Source of the DNA: Candidatus Moanabacter tarae
Lineage (GTDB): Bacteria > Verrucomicrobiota > Verrucomicrobiia > Opitutales > UBA2987
Reading direction: 5' to 3'
Assembly (NCBI GenBank): GCA_003226295.1
Contig: CP029803.1
Coordinates: 416,226-480,225, forward strand
DNA length: 64,000 nucleotides
Positions 46,134 through 55,435 of the stretch are shown here, piece by piece. Both the position numbers and the translations under genes were made by a program. Below the pieces are notes generated by a model, which was not told the origin of the DNA, did not search any database, and worked only from the letters and a program-made list of their open reading frames with translations. Each line of letters begins with the position of its first letter. Position 1 is the first letter of the stretch.

Positions 46134-47198
46134 ATGAATAACAGAGTGACATTAAGTTCTGGAGAGGATCTGACCATTCGAATGATAGAGCCACCGCTAA
46201 GGGCTTATACTGATAAAGTAGGTTGTTGGCTAGAAGTGAGGGACGACCTATTAAGCGGGAATTTAACTCCTTGGTTGTTCACTCCATATTTTGTCGGGGA
46301 AATTGATGGTAAGCTTGTGGGCTCGATGAGCTATTATGTCCATACTGAGAAGCGCAGTATAGGAGTGGTTGAATTTGTTCAGACAGGAGAGAGTCATCGA
46401 GGCAAGGGTATCGCAAATGCGCTGATGCACCGATTGATCAAACGTTTTAGAAAGGATGGAGGGCAGGCACTCTATTTATGCACCAACAATCCGATTGCTG
46501 GCCATCTTTACGAAAGACATGGATTCAGTTACCACGTAGGGGACGGCATGCGGTACTTGGCGCCGGATTTCCTACAGTTCGACGAGACCTATTGGCGTAA
46601 TTGTGGCGAAGCTGTTGTAAGAAATGCGACTTGGGGTGACTTGCCGGCGCTCTCCGCACTTTACAATCATCCGGAACCTAATTGGTTGATCAAGGATTAT
46701 CTGACAAGTTCGTTTTCGGAAACCCGGTATGAAAGTCATTTTGTAAAGGTGATGCGACGAATCGAAAATGGGCGAGGTTCCTTCTCAGTGCTGGAAAACC
46801 CGAAGGGAAATGTTGTTGGTGCGGCAGCCATTGAACGAAAGGACACATTTGTAGAGCAACATGTCGGAACATTGGGATTTCGAATCACTCCCGAGTACGA
46901 GTCCCAGCTGGGGGAGCTTCTCTTGGATGTAGAGGATCGGGCCCGATCTATTTCGATTCGGACGCTTCAGATTCCCATGGCCTCCTGTGACCATCATCAG
47001 TGTGAATTAGTCAGGGCAGCTGGTTTTGAGGAGGAGGTGCGACTCAAAGATCGGCTTAGGCTGGAAGAAGGATATGTAGATTTGTTGGTTTTCGGCAAAA
47101 CGACCACAGATACAGTTAAGCCCTTTCGGGAAGTTGACAGTTATTACGGGACGAGAAAGAAGTGGCAGGCTAAACGGGCCAGAAGTCTGTCGCTCTGA
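46134..47198 (+). CDS. Tandem GNAT N-acetyltransferase
   Basis: A protein of about 354 residues. The first GNAT domain spans about 10-145, with the acetyl-CoA loop HRGKGIANALM and the NNPIAGHLYERHGF end. A second, weaker GNAT-like domain spans about 155-340 (ATWGDLPALSALYN; RAAGFEEEVRLKDRL). ATG 46134 and GTG 46122 are both possible starts. The acceptor is unknown. It is convergent with the sulfatase, with 17 bases between stops. Confidence 0.85.
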   Translation: MNNRVTLSSGEDLTIRMIEPPLRAYTDKVGCWLEVRDDLLSGNLTPWLFTPYFVGEIDGKLVGSMSYYVHTEKRSIGVVEFVQTGESHRGKGIANALMHRLIKRFRKDGGQALYLCTNNPIAGHLYERHGFSYHVGDGMRYLAPDFLQFDETYWRNCGEAVVRNATWGDLPALSALYNHPEPNWLIKDYLTSSFSETRYESHFVKVMRRIENGRGSFSVLENPKGNVVGAAAIERKDTFVEQHVGTLGFRITPEYESQLGELLLDVEDRARSISIRTLQIPMASCDHHQCELVRAAGFEEEVRLKDRLRLEEGYVDLLVFGKTTTDTVKPFREVDSYYGTRKKWQAKRARSLSL

Positions 47199-47215
47199 GG
47201 TATCGAACCCCATCC

Positions 47216-48700
47216 TTAGTCAGGGTGGGTCTCTCCCCACGGCATTGGGTAGGTACGATCTGAGCCCGGTCGTCCAAATTCAGGACTGCTCGAATTAAAG
47301 GCAGTGTTGATACGTTCAGGAAATCCTGCCTCGTAAGTTGAGCGCATCATTTCCGAAGTGAGGATAGTATCTAACCGGTGAAAGATATTGGAGAATTTAG
47401 GATCGATCGCCCGATTTAGTTGTTCGCCTGGATCCTCCATAAGATCGAATAAATGGGAGCCTTTAGGGTATTTGCATAGCTTCCATCTTCCATCAAAAAG
47501 CATCCAACGATCTTTGAGGATGCCAAAGACATGTTTGCGCGCTTCTTCGTTAGACTGTCCCAAGCCAGGCATTGGGCGTGAATCCATATAGGAAGGAACC
47601 TTAATTCCAGCGAGCGAGAGGATTGTTGCGGTTGTGTCGGTCAGCGTCACCAATTCTTCAGATATTTTAGCCTCATTAAAGCGAGGATGAGAGACCAACA
47701 TCGGCACATGACAGGCTGCTTCATAGTAAGAACCTTTTCCAATTAGGCCATGATCACCGAGGTAATCACCATGGTCGGAAGAGAAGATTATGATGGTGTT
47801 TTCCAGGATACCTTTTCTCCTTAGAGAATCAAGGATCCTACCAACTTCGAGGTCAATCTGGGCAACCAAGCCAGTATAGCAGGCGCGTTGCATCAGAAAA
47901 GTATCGCGCGTCGGAGAAATTTCATTTCGTACAGCGTACCAGGACTTGCGTTTTGAATTAGGGCCTACCGGCTTTGGGACATGCATTACAGAGGTGTCTT
48001 TGGCTTCCGCAGGATGAGGTTCGGGCATGTCTCCGGGATCAAAGGTTGCGTATTCCAAAGCAGGATCGTATGGCGAGTGTGGCCCGGGAAATCCAACCAT
48101 CATAGCAAACGGCGCTTCCCCATCGTACTCTGAAATCCACTTTGCCGTATTTTTCCCCACAAAATGATCGACGTTATATTCCCAAGGGTGGGGACTGATA
48201 CATGCCATATGGTTTTTATGGTATTCGGGTACTTTTATGAAGTCCCGTTTGCTATAGCCAGCCTTGTGAAGAATGTGAAAGTAATCGTCCTCGATGAATC
48301 CCCACAGTTTATCTTCGGCGATAATCCTGTGTTGGAATCCGAAGTGCTTTTCCCAGGGGTAGAAGTGCATCTTGCCTATTCCTACAGTATAGTAGCCAGC
48401 TTCGCTAAGCAATTCAGGCCAAGTTTGAAGACCACATATCCGGTAGTCCGGGCGAATAAACTGTTCGTTATTGAGAACTCCAGTTTTAATCGCATTCATG
48501 CCGGTTAGGAGGGAAGCGCGAGCAGCAACACAGACAGGGTGCTCGGAGTAGGCATTTCGGAAAAGGATTCCGCGGCTTCCTAGACTATCTATATTCGGAG
48601 TATGAATGAAAGAGGCTCCGTAGCAGCTGAGGAAATCATGCCTCAACTGGTCGGGCATAATAAAAATGACGTTGGGACGCTCTTCAGATTTTTTTTTCAT
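47216..48700 (-). CDS. Sulfatase with a CxAxR formylglycine motif
   Basis: A 494-residue arylsulfatase-type enzyme of the alkaline-phosphatase superfamily. The metal-binding start is MPDQLRHD (D17) and SSDHGDYLGDHG forms the second part of the metal site. The formylglycine signature reads C57-V-A59-A-R61 followed by ASLLTG, so alanine replaces the usual proline of CxPxR; activation by formylglycine-generating enzyme is likely but not certain. No signal peptide is seen. It probably removes sulfate from sugars or choline-like esters, matching the carbohydrate theme. It is downstream of the CehA/McbA-type gene on the same strand, 36 bases apart. Confidence 0.9.
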   Translation of the reverse strand: MKKKSEERPNVIFIMPDQLRHDFLSCYGASFIHTPNIDSLGSRGILFRNAYSEHPVCVAARASLLTGMNAIKTGVLNNEQFIRPDYRICGLQTWPELLSEAGYYTVGIGKMHFYPWEKHFGFQHRIIAEDKLWGFIEDDYFHILHKAGYSKRDFIKVPEYHKNHMACISPHPWEYNVDHFVGKNTAKWISEYDGEAPFAMMVGFPGPHSPYDPALEYATFDPGDMPEPHPAEAKDTSVMHVPKPVGPNSKRKSWYAVRNEISPTRDTFLMQRACYTGLVAQIDLEVGRILDSLRRKGILENTIIIFSSDHGDYLGDHGLIGKGSYYEAACHVPMLVSHPRFNEAKISEELVTLTDTTATILSLAGIKVPSYMDSRPMPGLGQSNEEARKHVFGILKDRWMLFDGRWKLCKYPKGSHLFDLMEDPGEQLNRAIDPKFSNIFHRLDTILTSEMMRSTYEAGFPERINTAFNSSSPEFGRPGSDRTYPMPWGETHPD

Positions 48701-48736
48701 TAACAGATCTTATGGATGCCAAAGCCCGATGGAATC

Positions 48737-51235
48737 CTAATGGGGAATTCCAAGCTGATGCATTCGATCATGAATTGCTTTGCGTGCTTCTAGGAATGGC
48801 CGTTCAAGGTAGGCGGAATGATCCTCTTCACCGTGATGATGGGTAACATTGTTTTCGAGATGCTGTCGGCTATTTTGGCGCATGTAATGGAGCGTTCCTT
48901 CTACCAAAGTTAGCATATACTGGGCAGTATCCTGGTCGAACATCCACCATTCTTCACCACAGGCTATGTATACTGGCGAGGTATGAGCCATAATGCCGCG
49001 ACCCCATCCATCGTAGTGGGGCACGCTTTCAAAGTAACCGGGACCGCTACATCGAGCCGCGATCCAGGAGTGACTTTTGACCTCAATTTTATCTCGAAGA
49101 TGCAGCTTCCGAGTTCCTTCTGACTCTTCGACTGAAGCTACTACTCTACCTTCTTGGACAATTTCAAGGGTGTGTATCGGAACCACCGATTCGGCTTTAG
49201 CTTCAACCTCGATGGTGCCACCATTTCCGGGTAGATTAATGGTATCACCGATTTCACAGCCTTCTACCGTGAGACGAATGAGTGGGCCACCACTGTGGAA
49301 GGTACGGCCCGATGTCATCGCACGGCACCAGTTATCGTAGGTGAAGGGTTGATCCTTTGGGATCTGGACATAGGTTCTATAGATTCCCACAGGAACGTCA
49401 CTGCTCATTTTGTCTGTGCCGCCGACGAGAGGAAGTTTGTATCCACAATTGAGGTAGCGATAGTACTCACCATGCGTATATTTACCGTGACGCAACATTT
49501 CTACGGCATCGGCTCGACCAGTTGCAATTAGTGTTGCCGGTTCTCCATTTGGGCTCGGGAGGTGAGGGATGACAACATTCCCCCCTTGGGCGTGGCACTG
49601 ATCGGCCCAGTCCGACATTGTTACCTCAAGAGTTCCACCCATTTCGGCCTCACCCGGTCCGTCTGAGCACCAGGGCATAACCGGTTCCTTGAGTCCCATA
49701 AGAATAAGATGTCCCAGGAAGTGCTGGCGATTTTCCTGAGATACGTAGACAATATGAGATCCGTCTTTGGTGGCCATTTCTCCTCCGGTAAATTCTTCCG
49801 TGTTGGTGAAGAGCCCGCCCCACTGAGATTGAAGTAGGTTTACGACATTGAGGTCTTCTCCTTGGGCCTCGGTTAGGCTGCCCTGAGCAGAAAGGAAGTG
49901 AACATGAGAATCGCCGCTGTACCAGCCCTCCTTATTCATATTGCACCAGCGTTTGAGCCTTAGTTCGAGATTCCTTTGTCCCGGCTTTATTTCGACTTGA
50001 GTGCGAAGGGGTTCATATTCAAATCCTCGGGCAACATCGACCGTAACATTCCCACAAGGTAGCCAGCCTTGGCAGGTCCCATCAACGTATGCATAAGTGA
50101 TTTGGCCCATACGGACATCGCCACCAACGTCAGAATGCCATGTTCCCAAGTTGGTATTAACATGGGCGTGGTGCCCGTGGGGTGCGTAAGGGATACCCTC
50201 GGGTGAGCGAAAATGAATGCGGCAGGGAATAGGTTGTCCTGTATTGTCATCGACTACGGTTGTGTGGACCCAGTTTTTCCCTCGCTCAATCACTTGAAGT
50301 TCAAGTCTTTCAGAGGCTTTTATCTCCCTTTTTTCGCGCAAGTCACCCCAGTTTGCTTCCCCCAGGATTTCATCGTTTTGCTTTACACTGATTGTTGCCG
50401 AAGGATTAGCCGCGATTTCTGCGTAAGAAGGGCTGCTGCCCGGGTTCTGTTTCTCACCCCATCCTTTGCGTCCCTTAAGGAAGGATTCAGTCGAATCACT
50501 TGGAAGGGGATAGGGATAGGTATTAATGCCACGGTCGACTTGGACCTCCAAATTGAATGGTCGGTTTGCATCTTCTTTTCGAGGAAGATTGATGATTACT
50601 TCCCGGGTTGCTTCGCGGCAAAAGGGGTTTTCGTCAATGCTACTGACGGTAATGCCGCCAATTATAAAGGCTGGGCCTATTGGAACAATTTCAAGTTTCT
50701 CTAGTGTTTGCTCAGGATGAGGATTTTCCCAAGCCCAGAGGACAAAGTGTAACGATCGACCTCCTGCGACTTCAGTTTGTCGACGACCTGCTTCAGACCA
50801 GTCGCCAGCCCATCGCGGTAAAAGCTTATCTGCAGTGTCTGAGACAGCAATGAAAGGAGAGGATCCAGGTATCGAGATGGAAGATGGTATAGTCGAGATT
50901 TCAAACCGATCACGTGTTTGTGTTTCTTCTACCTCGCCCGTTTTAAAGTGGAAACGAAACTTCGCGATGGGCTCTCCTACTGGCCCGTTATCGGGTATTT
51001 TTGATTCCAACAGTCGTTGGGCGATGATTAGCCAAGTTGCCTTGGCTTCAATAGGGAGCTCTACTCTTTTTTCGCCCTTCTCTTTTCCAAATGCAATAAT
51101 ACAGCGGTTAGGGTCGTCTCCTAATTTAAAAGGGAGTCCGCGAAACAACTGTTGTCCAAGGGGGATCTCGGAGCTGAGGAAATTAACTCCTGCATTGTAA
51201 AGTGGATCGAGATCTAATGGATAATAATCGTTCAT
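48737..51235 (-). CDS. CehA/McbA-type metallohydrolase with beta-rich N-terminal domains
   Basis: An 832-residue multidomain protein. The first about 435 residues are beta-rich, including a carboxypeptidase-regulatory-like fold around 350-430. A PHP-type metallohydrolase starts near residue 437, with the CehA/McbA hallmark GDSHVHF. Later ligand candidates are VIPHLPSP and VGGTDKMSS, and a beta-sandwich closes the protein (about 690-770). CehA and McbA are carbamate esterases; most relatives in polysaccharide degraders are uncharacterised. No signal peptide is visible. The sulfatase gene follows 36 bases later and the dehydratase gene precedes it by 30 bases, so the three form one operon. Confidence 0.85.
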   Translation of the reverse strand: MNDYYPLDLDPLYNAGVNFLSSEIPLGQQLFRGLPFKLGDDPNRCIIAFGKEKGEKRVELPIEAKATWLIIAQRLLESKIPDNGPVGEPIAKFRFHFKTGEVEETQTRDRFEISTIPSSISIPGSSPFIAVSDTADKLLPRWAGDWSEAGRRQTEVAGGRSLHFVLWAWENPHPEQTLEKLEIVPIGPAFIIGGITVSSIDENPFCREATREVIINLPRKEDANRPFNLEVQVDRGINTYPYPLPSDSTESFLKGRKGWGEKQNPGSSPSYAEIAANPSATISVKQNDEILGEANWGDLREKREIKASERLELQVIERGKNWVHTTVVDDNTGQPIPCRIHFRSPEGIPYAPHGHHAHVNTNLGTWHSDVGGDVRMGQITYAYVDGTCQGWLPCGNVTVDVARGFEYEPLRTQVEIKPGQRNLELRLKRWCNMNKEGWYSGDSHVHFLSAQGSLTEAQGEDLNVVNLLQSQWGGLFTNTEEFTGGEMATKDGSHIVYVSQENRQHFLGHLILMGLKEPVMPWCSDGPGEAEMGGTLEVTMSDWADQCHAQGGNVVIPHLPSPNGEPATLIATGRADAVEMLRHGKYTHGEYYRYLNCGYKLPLVGGTDKMSSDVPVGIYRTYVQIPKDQPFTYDNWCRAMTSGRTFHSGGPLIRLTVEGCEIGDTINLPGNGGTIEVEAKAESVVPIHTLEIVQEGRVVASVEESEGTRKLHLRDKIEVKSHSWIAARCSGPGYFESVPHYDGWGRGIMAHTSPVYIACGEEWWMFDQDTAQYMLTLVEGTLHYMRQNSRQHLENNVTHHHGEEDHSAYLERPFLEARKAIHDRMHQLGIPH

Positions 51236-51265
51236 TCTAAACCATTTTTCCTGTTGGATTTTGGA

Positions 51266-52423
51266 TTACCAGTTTGTGTAAGATCCGTCAGTGCGTTTAA
51301 GATGTGGCGCCTCCCACATCTTAAATTTCTGTTGTTTCGCCAATTCCTCGTTGAATTCTACGCCAAGCCCGGGAGTATCTGGAACCAGAATCCGGTCACC
51401 CTCTGTTTTAACCTGAAGGGGAAACATGTCCTCATCGAGAAAGCCACCTTTTTCTGTGGGTGTGACTCGATGCTCAAGCCAAGCGAAATTAGGTACCGCT
51501 GCCGCCAAATGCACGCTGGCCGCAGTGCATATCGGGCCCAAAGGATTGTGTGGCATCAAATCAATATAGTGGGTTTCTGCGGCTGCTGCAACTTTCATGG
51601 CTTCGGTGAATCCTCCTACGTTACAGATGTCCAGGCGAGCAAAGTTTGTGATACCGCGCTCGAGGTAGGGCATAAACTGCCATTTGCTGGAGAATTCTTC
51701 ACCGATTGCGAAGGGTATGTCGGTCATTTTTCGGAGAGATTCGTAGGCCTCGGGTGTTTCATCTCGAATTGGTTCCTCGAGGAAGTCGAGGGTCCCTGAA
51801 GGCATGCGTTGGCAAAAAGAGGCTGCTTCAGCTATCGATAGTCGGTGATGATATTCAACACCCAGAATGGGTTCAGATCCCACCTTTTCACGTAATGCTG
51901 TCATTCGATCAGCGGTAAGCGGAATTGATTCTCTGGGATCAAAGATTTTAGTCTCTTCTCCTCTCGGACTTGCCTGCATTACTCTTATCACATTCCATCC
52001 CTTTTCAAGTAGTAGGTCCACGTTGTCTGTCAGCTCTTCAAGGCTCGACATTCCACAGGTGGCGAAGCAAGGCACATTGTCGCGCTGTTTTCCCCCAAGA
52101 AGCTGGTAAACCGGGACCTCAAGGGATTTTGCAAGGATATCGTGTAGTGCAATATCGATGGCAGAAATAGCTGCGGTAAGAACTCGGCCTCCTTCAAAGT
52201 ATTGGCCTCTATACATCTCTTGCCATAGAGCACCGATGTTTCTTGGATCGCGTCCGATCAGAAAGTTTCGATAGTGGCTAATAGCCCCCATCACTGCCTG
52301 TTCGCGACCGGATAGTCCGGATTCCCCAAGACCAAATATGTCCTCGTCCGTTTCGATTTTGATGATGAGTTGATTGCGTTGTCCCACCCATACGGGATAA
52401 GGGATTACATTGGTTATTTTCAT
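51266..52423 (-). CDS. Enolase-superfamily galactonate-dehydratase-like protein
   Basis: A 385-residue acid-sugar dehydratase-like enzyme. Ligands are E190 (VEYHHRLS, usually Asp), E216 (LEEPIRDE) and E242 (IGEEFSSKW). The base is H292 in MPHNPLGPI, the galactonate-dehydratase signature. R147 replaces the strand-2 lysine. It is the first gene of a minus-strand group with the CehA/McbA-type protein and sulfatase, which suggests that desulfated or de-esterified sugar acids feed into it. It is most similar here to 61775-62911. Confidence 0.9.
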   Translation of the reverse strand: MKITNVIPYPVWVGQRNQLIIKIETDEDIFGLGESGLSGREQAVMGAISHYRNFLIGRDPRNIGALWQEMYRGQYFEGGRVLTAAISAIDIALHDILAKSLEVPVYQLLGGKQRDNVPCFATCGMSSLEELTDNVDLLLEKGWNVIRVMQASPRGEETKIFDPRESIPLTADRMTALREKVGSEPILGVEYHHRLSIAEAASFCQRMPSGTLDFLEEPIRDETPEAYESLRKMTDIPFAIGEEFSSKWQFMPYLERGITNFARLDICNVGGFTEAMKVAAAAETHYIDLMPHNPLGPICTAASVHLAAAVPNFAWLEHRVTPTEKGGFLDEDMFPLQVKTEGDRILVPDTPGLGVEFNEELAKQQKFKMWEAPHLKRTDGSYTNW

Positions 52424-52785
52424 TCTATTTATTTTCTTTTACGTTGTCGGTTTCAGGCAAGGTGTAAATTCAAATGAAGATCAGAAAAGTCTACTGTTGG
52501 TGGAAGATCTGGATTAATCCTACAGTTCGTTCGATAGGGTGAAGCAGGCATTTCCCAGAGAGTTCTATAAGGCGAATAGGGCTGGGCATCAGGAGTCCAA
52601 CCCTATGACCACGGGAGACTCGGTAGCGCAAAGATGGAGGGACTACTAAATTGGAAACTCCGTAATGAATTCGGGAGAATTCGGTTTCCCTAGGTTTGTC
52701 TTCCGGGTTAATTTGCCTTCCCGTTGACTGGTTGAACCTATGTCGACGATTTCATTCGACATAGGTTAAGGCAGAATAGGATAAC
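52424..52785. other. Intergenic spacer with hairpin and short direct repeat
   Basis: A 362-base spacer between two minus-strand genes. It contains the strong inverted repeat at 52735-52767 and, near 52666-52685, two copies of GAATTCGG separated by two bases. The upstream end near 52424-52450 should hold the leader and promoter of the dehydratase operon. No gene is seen. Confidence 0.4.
52735..52767 (-). terminator. Perfect 12-bp inverted repeat downstream of the aldo/keto reductase gene
   Basis: AACCTATGTCGA (52735-52746) and TCGACATAGGTT (52756-52767) are exact reverse complements with a nine-base loop, 18 bases past the end of the aldo/keto reductase gene. It is the longest perfect stem I found here. 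No T tract follows on either strand, so it is a factor-assisted terminator, a 3'-end stabiliser or a regulator site for the downstream operon. Confidence 0.5.
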
Positions 52786-53736
52786 CTACATTGAGGTGCC
52801 TGCCCGATCCAAAGCTTCTTCTTCGCTTTTCGAAAGTGGGTTTTCAAGAGCTTTAAAAGCTTGGTCAACCTGGTGTGTGTTGCGAGCCCCTATGAGGACG
52901 GTGGTGACATCGTTTTGAGCAAAGACCCAAGCTAGTGCTAAATCGATCATGGATCGATTGCTTAATTCCGATAAATTTCGTAGGTCATCAAGCACCGCAA
53001 ACCCATGGTCATGAAAGTAGGGTTCGTCGTGGCCGGGAACCACTTCGAAACGAGTGCCGGGAGGAATGATCCTATCACGGCCGTATTTACCTGTAAGAAA
53101 ACCGGCGCCGATGGGACTATAGCCAAGAACGCCCAACGATTCTCTCCGGCAGACAGGGAAGATGTCCTTTTCAACATCTCGGTGGTTAACTAGATTAAAC
53201 TGTGGCTGAATAGATACGAACGGTTCCCATCTTCTCTCCCGCTGAAGCTCAAGCGCCATTTGGAGTTGGCTGCCGGTAGTGTTGCTAATTCCAATATATC
53301 TTACGGTTCCACGACGAACTTGATCGTCGAGTGCCTCAAGAGTTTCCTCAACTGGATGCTCTGTGTGTTTCTTACCCCATCCTTTGTTAGGCCAATGATG
53401 CAGTTGAAAAAGATCGATCCTATCGGTTTGAAGACAATGCAGACTCTTTTCGATAGATGTATTAACAGCAGCTGCGCTCATATCGCCGTTCATCTTGGAG
53501 GCAAGAATCAAGGAGTCTCGATTCCCTCGATTAATGAACCACTCTCCGAGTAGCTTTTCCGAGATCCGGTCGTTACCGTAGGCGGCAGCGGTATCAAGAA
53601 GGTTGATTCCTCCCTCGAAGGCTCGGTCCAGAACGTCAAACGAAGTGGAAGGATCTATTTCTCGTCCAAAGGTGACGCAGCCCATTCCGATGGTGCTGAC
53701 TTTTAGGGCGCTAGTGCCTAATTTTTCATATTCCAT
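52786..53736 (-). CDS. Aldo/keto reductase
   Basis: A 316-residue AKR with the tetrad D48 (NLLDTA), Y53 (AAYGNDRISE), K81 (ILASKM) and H113/H114 (QLHHWPN). The family NADPH pocket segment (VLGYSPIGAGFLTG) is present. It reduces aldehydes or oxidises sugar hemiacetals. It is a different AKR subgroup from the one at 22117. Upstream is a 350-base spacer, then the UxuA-like gene on the same strand. Confidence 0.9.
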   Translation of the reverse strand: MEYEKLGTSALKVSTIGMGCVTFGREIDPSTSFDVLDRAFEGGINLLDTAAAYGNDRISEKLLGEWFINRGNRDSLILASKMNGDMSAAAVNTSIEKSLHCLQTDRIDLFQLHHWPNKGWGKKHTEHPVEETLEALDDQVRRGTVRYIGISNTTGSQLQMALELQRERRWEPFVSIQPQFNLVNHRDVEKDIFPVCRRESLGVLGYSPIGAGFLTGKYGRDRIIPPGTRFEVVPGHDEPYFHDHGFAVLDDLRNLSELSNRSMIDLALAWVFAQNDVTTVLIGARNTHQVDQAFKALENPLSKSEEEALDRAGTSM

Positions 53737-54088
53737 ATAGAACTATCTCATTTTATTTAGAGGGAAGATCAGGGGGTTAGGTGGAAATTGCCAGGATTAA
53801 GAGCCTACATGAGAAACTAAAATAGTAACGAAGTAACCTCTGGACCAAGAGTTGAAGTATTCTTTCAGTTGTAGACTAAATTGCCTCAGTCAGATACTTA
53901 GGGGAGTGCACAACAGTCCTCGATCGATTCGGATAGATTCCTCGATCTCCTTACAAATATACTGAGAGTCACGCTGAAAACTCTGAAATAGACTTTGCTA
54001 ATCGTTAACTAATGAAACGGTGGTGGAGACACCTATAAGTAAACCGCGATTATCCAGAACAAAAGAGTATAGCCCGCTCGATGTTATA
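53737..54088. other. Intergenic spacer, no gene seen
   Basis: A 352-base spacer between two minus-strand genes. A 90-codon plus-strand frame starting at 54020 runs into the UxuA-like gene and has no protein features. Nothing else supported. Confidence 0.35.
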
Positions 54089-55072
54089 TCATTTCTCATT
54101 TACCGCCTGGAGCAGTGCATGAATGTAGCCGTAGGTGAAAGCGAAACCTACCTGATGAGGCTCGGGTCCGGATATTTTTGGCACATGATCAGGCATGATC
54201 ATGTACTCATAACCAACTTCCTTGTAGACGCGAAGTGCTTTAAGCATAGCTACATCTCCTTCGTCTGGAAAAACCTCCACAAAGTTGTTTAGCCCGCCCT
54301 TAATGTTACGGAAATGGACGTTGAAAATCTTCTTCCGTTCGCCGAAATAGCGGATGACATCAAAAATCTCTTCCGAAGGGTTTGCGAGAGCTTCCGACAT
54401 ACAACCCTGACAAAAATTTAGTCCATTATAAGGGCTATCGTAGAGTTCGATGAATTTCTTGAATCCATTCGGCATGCCCAATACACGTTCCACCCCTCGG
54501 TAAGAAGTATCGTATCCAATACCGGGATCGGAAGGGTGACACGCCATTTGGATTTTGTATTCTTCCGCCACCGGGATGATCTCATGGAGCCAATGACTGA
54601 TTCTTTCCCACATTTCGTCAGAGTCGGCTGCACCTCCTTCGAATTCACCCTTTGTTTGATCGAGTTTGTCGTATTGAAATGTAGAAAGAGTAGCACCTCC
54701 ACGTCCCGTGGATGAAGGAGTTCGCATGTGGCCGAGAATAGTGATGTTATAGTTTAGCCCACGCAGGCCGGCCTCCGAAGCCATGCGAACAATCTCTTTC
54801 ATACGATCAATTTGTCGGTCCCGTTCCTCGCTTGGCCCCAAAAATATGGCTCCCGCTTCATTTTGGAATGCATTATTCGATCCTAAGGGGATATGGATCA
54901 TCTCTAGATTGATGCCATGTTTGTCGAATCTGTCGCGCAGGCTTTTGAGAGTATCTGTGGTCCACTCCATCCAAGATTCTTTGGGTGTCTGGTCGACATG
55001 TTCGACACCGAGTTGTGCCAGAACCTGGATATCCGTGTCGTCGCGGCAATTAAATTGTGTGCCGATATACAT
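54089..55072 (-). CDS. UxuA (mannonate dehydratase)-like protein
   Basis: A 327-residue TIM barrel. The UxuA Mn2+ ligands are conserved as H179 (ACHPSDPG), C221 (FCQGC), H253 (VHFRNI) and D295 (MPDHVP). It is likely a dehydratase of mannonate or a similar hexonate. A clear AGGAAAGGA ribosome site lies before the ATG, and a GC-rich hairpin (55096-55119) is just upstream of it. It is more similar to 60542 than to 41978, sharing FCQG and DHVP. Confidence 0.87.
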   Translation of the reverse strand: MYIGTQFNCRDDTDIQVLAQLGVEHVDQTPKESWMEWTTDTLKSLRDRFDKHGINLEMIHIPLGSNNAFQNEAGAIFLGPSEERDRQIDRMKEIVRMASEAGLRGLNYNITILGHMRTPSSTGRGGATLSTFQYDKLDQTKGEFEGGAADSDEMWERISHWLHEIIPVAEEYKIQMACHPSDPGIGYDTSYRGVERVLGMPNGFKKFIELYDSPYNGLNFCQGCMSEALANPSEEIFDVIRYFGERKKIFNVHFRNIKGGLNNFVEVFPDEGDVAMLKALRVYKEVGYEYMIMPDHVPKISGPEPHQVGFAFTYGYIHALLQAVNEK

Positions 55073-55435
55073 CGTTAGTCCTTTCCTGTGTTGTTGCCGG
55101 CGGATCAGTATCCGCCGGTGTCATAGGATTGACGGTTCTGCTTTGGAAGCTGTCAAGCCAATCCACTATTTTTTAAACATGTGTATGAAGATAAGAGTCA
55201 AAGAAGCGAACTGGTTGGGTTCTCCCAATCTAAAAGTACGGGAATTTAAAGTTATGCGTTCAGGGGCTATGATTGACTTACTTTTTACCGTTTACTCGAA
55301 GGCTATTAAGCACTCGAGGTTGTTGGTGACATTGCGGTTAGTCTAAAAATTGTGAAATTCTATTGCTATTGGCAAAACTCAGTCCCAAGGATATCTGATC
55401 TAAACATCCCTTTCAAAACATAAGCAAAGAGACCA
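55073..55435. other. Divergent intergenic region with GC-rich hairpin
   Basis: A 363-base spacer between the divergent UxuA-like and GH127-like genes, so it should carry both promoters. The only distinct structure is the hairpin at 55096-55119. No gene is seen. Confidence 0.4.
55096..55119 (-). promoter_or_regulatory. GC-rich inverted repeat in the leader of the UxuA-like gene
   Basis: CCGGCGGAT (55097-55105) and ATCCGCCGG (55110-55118) are exact reverse complements around a four-base loop, with one extra G-T pair outside. It lies 24-47 bases upstream of the ATG, directly before the AGGAAAGGA ribosome site. It stands out from the AT-rich spacer. It could be an operator (for example LacI- or GntR-type) or an RNA hairpin affecting translation or mRNA stability. 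Confidence 0.5.

Noticed and set aside
55073-55435. 187-codon plus-strand frame crossing the divergent spacer (from 54783)
   Set aside because: It is antisense to the UxuA-like gene for most of its length and has no family features.
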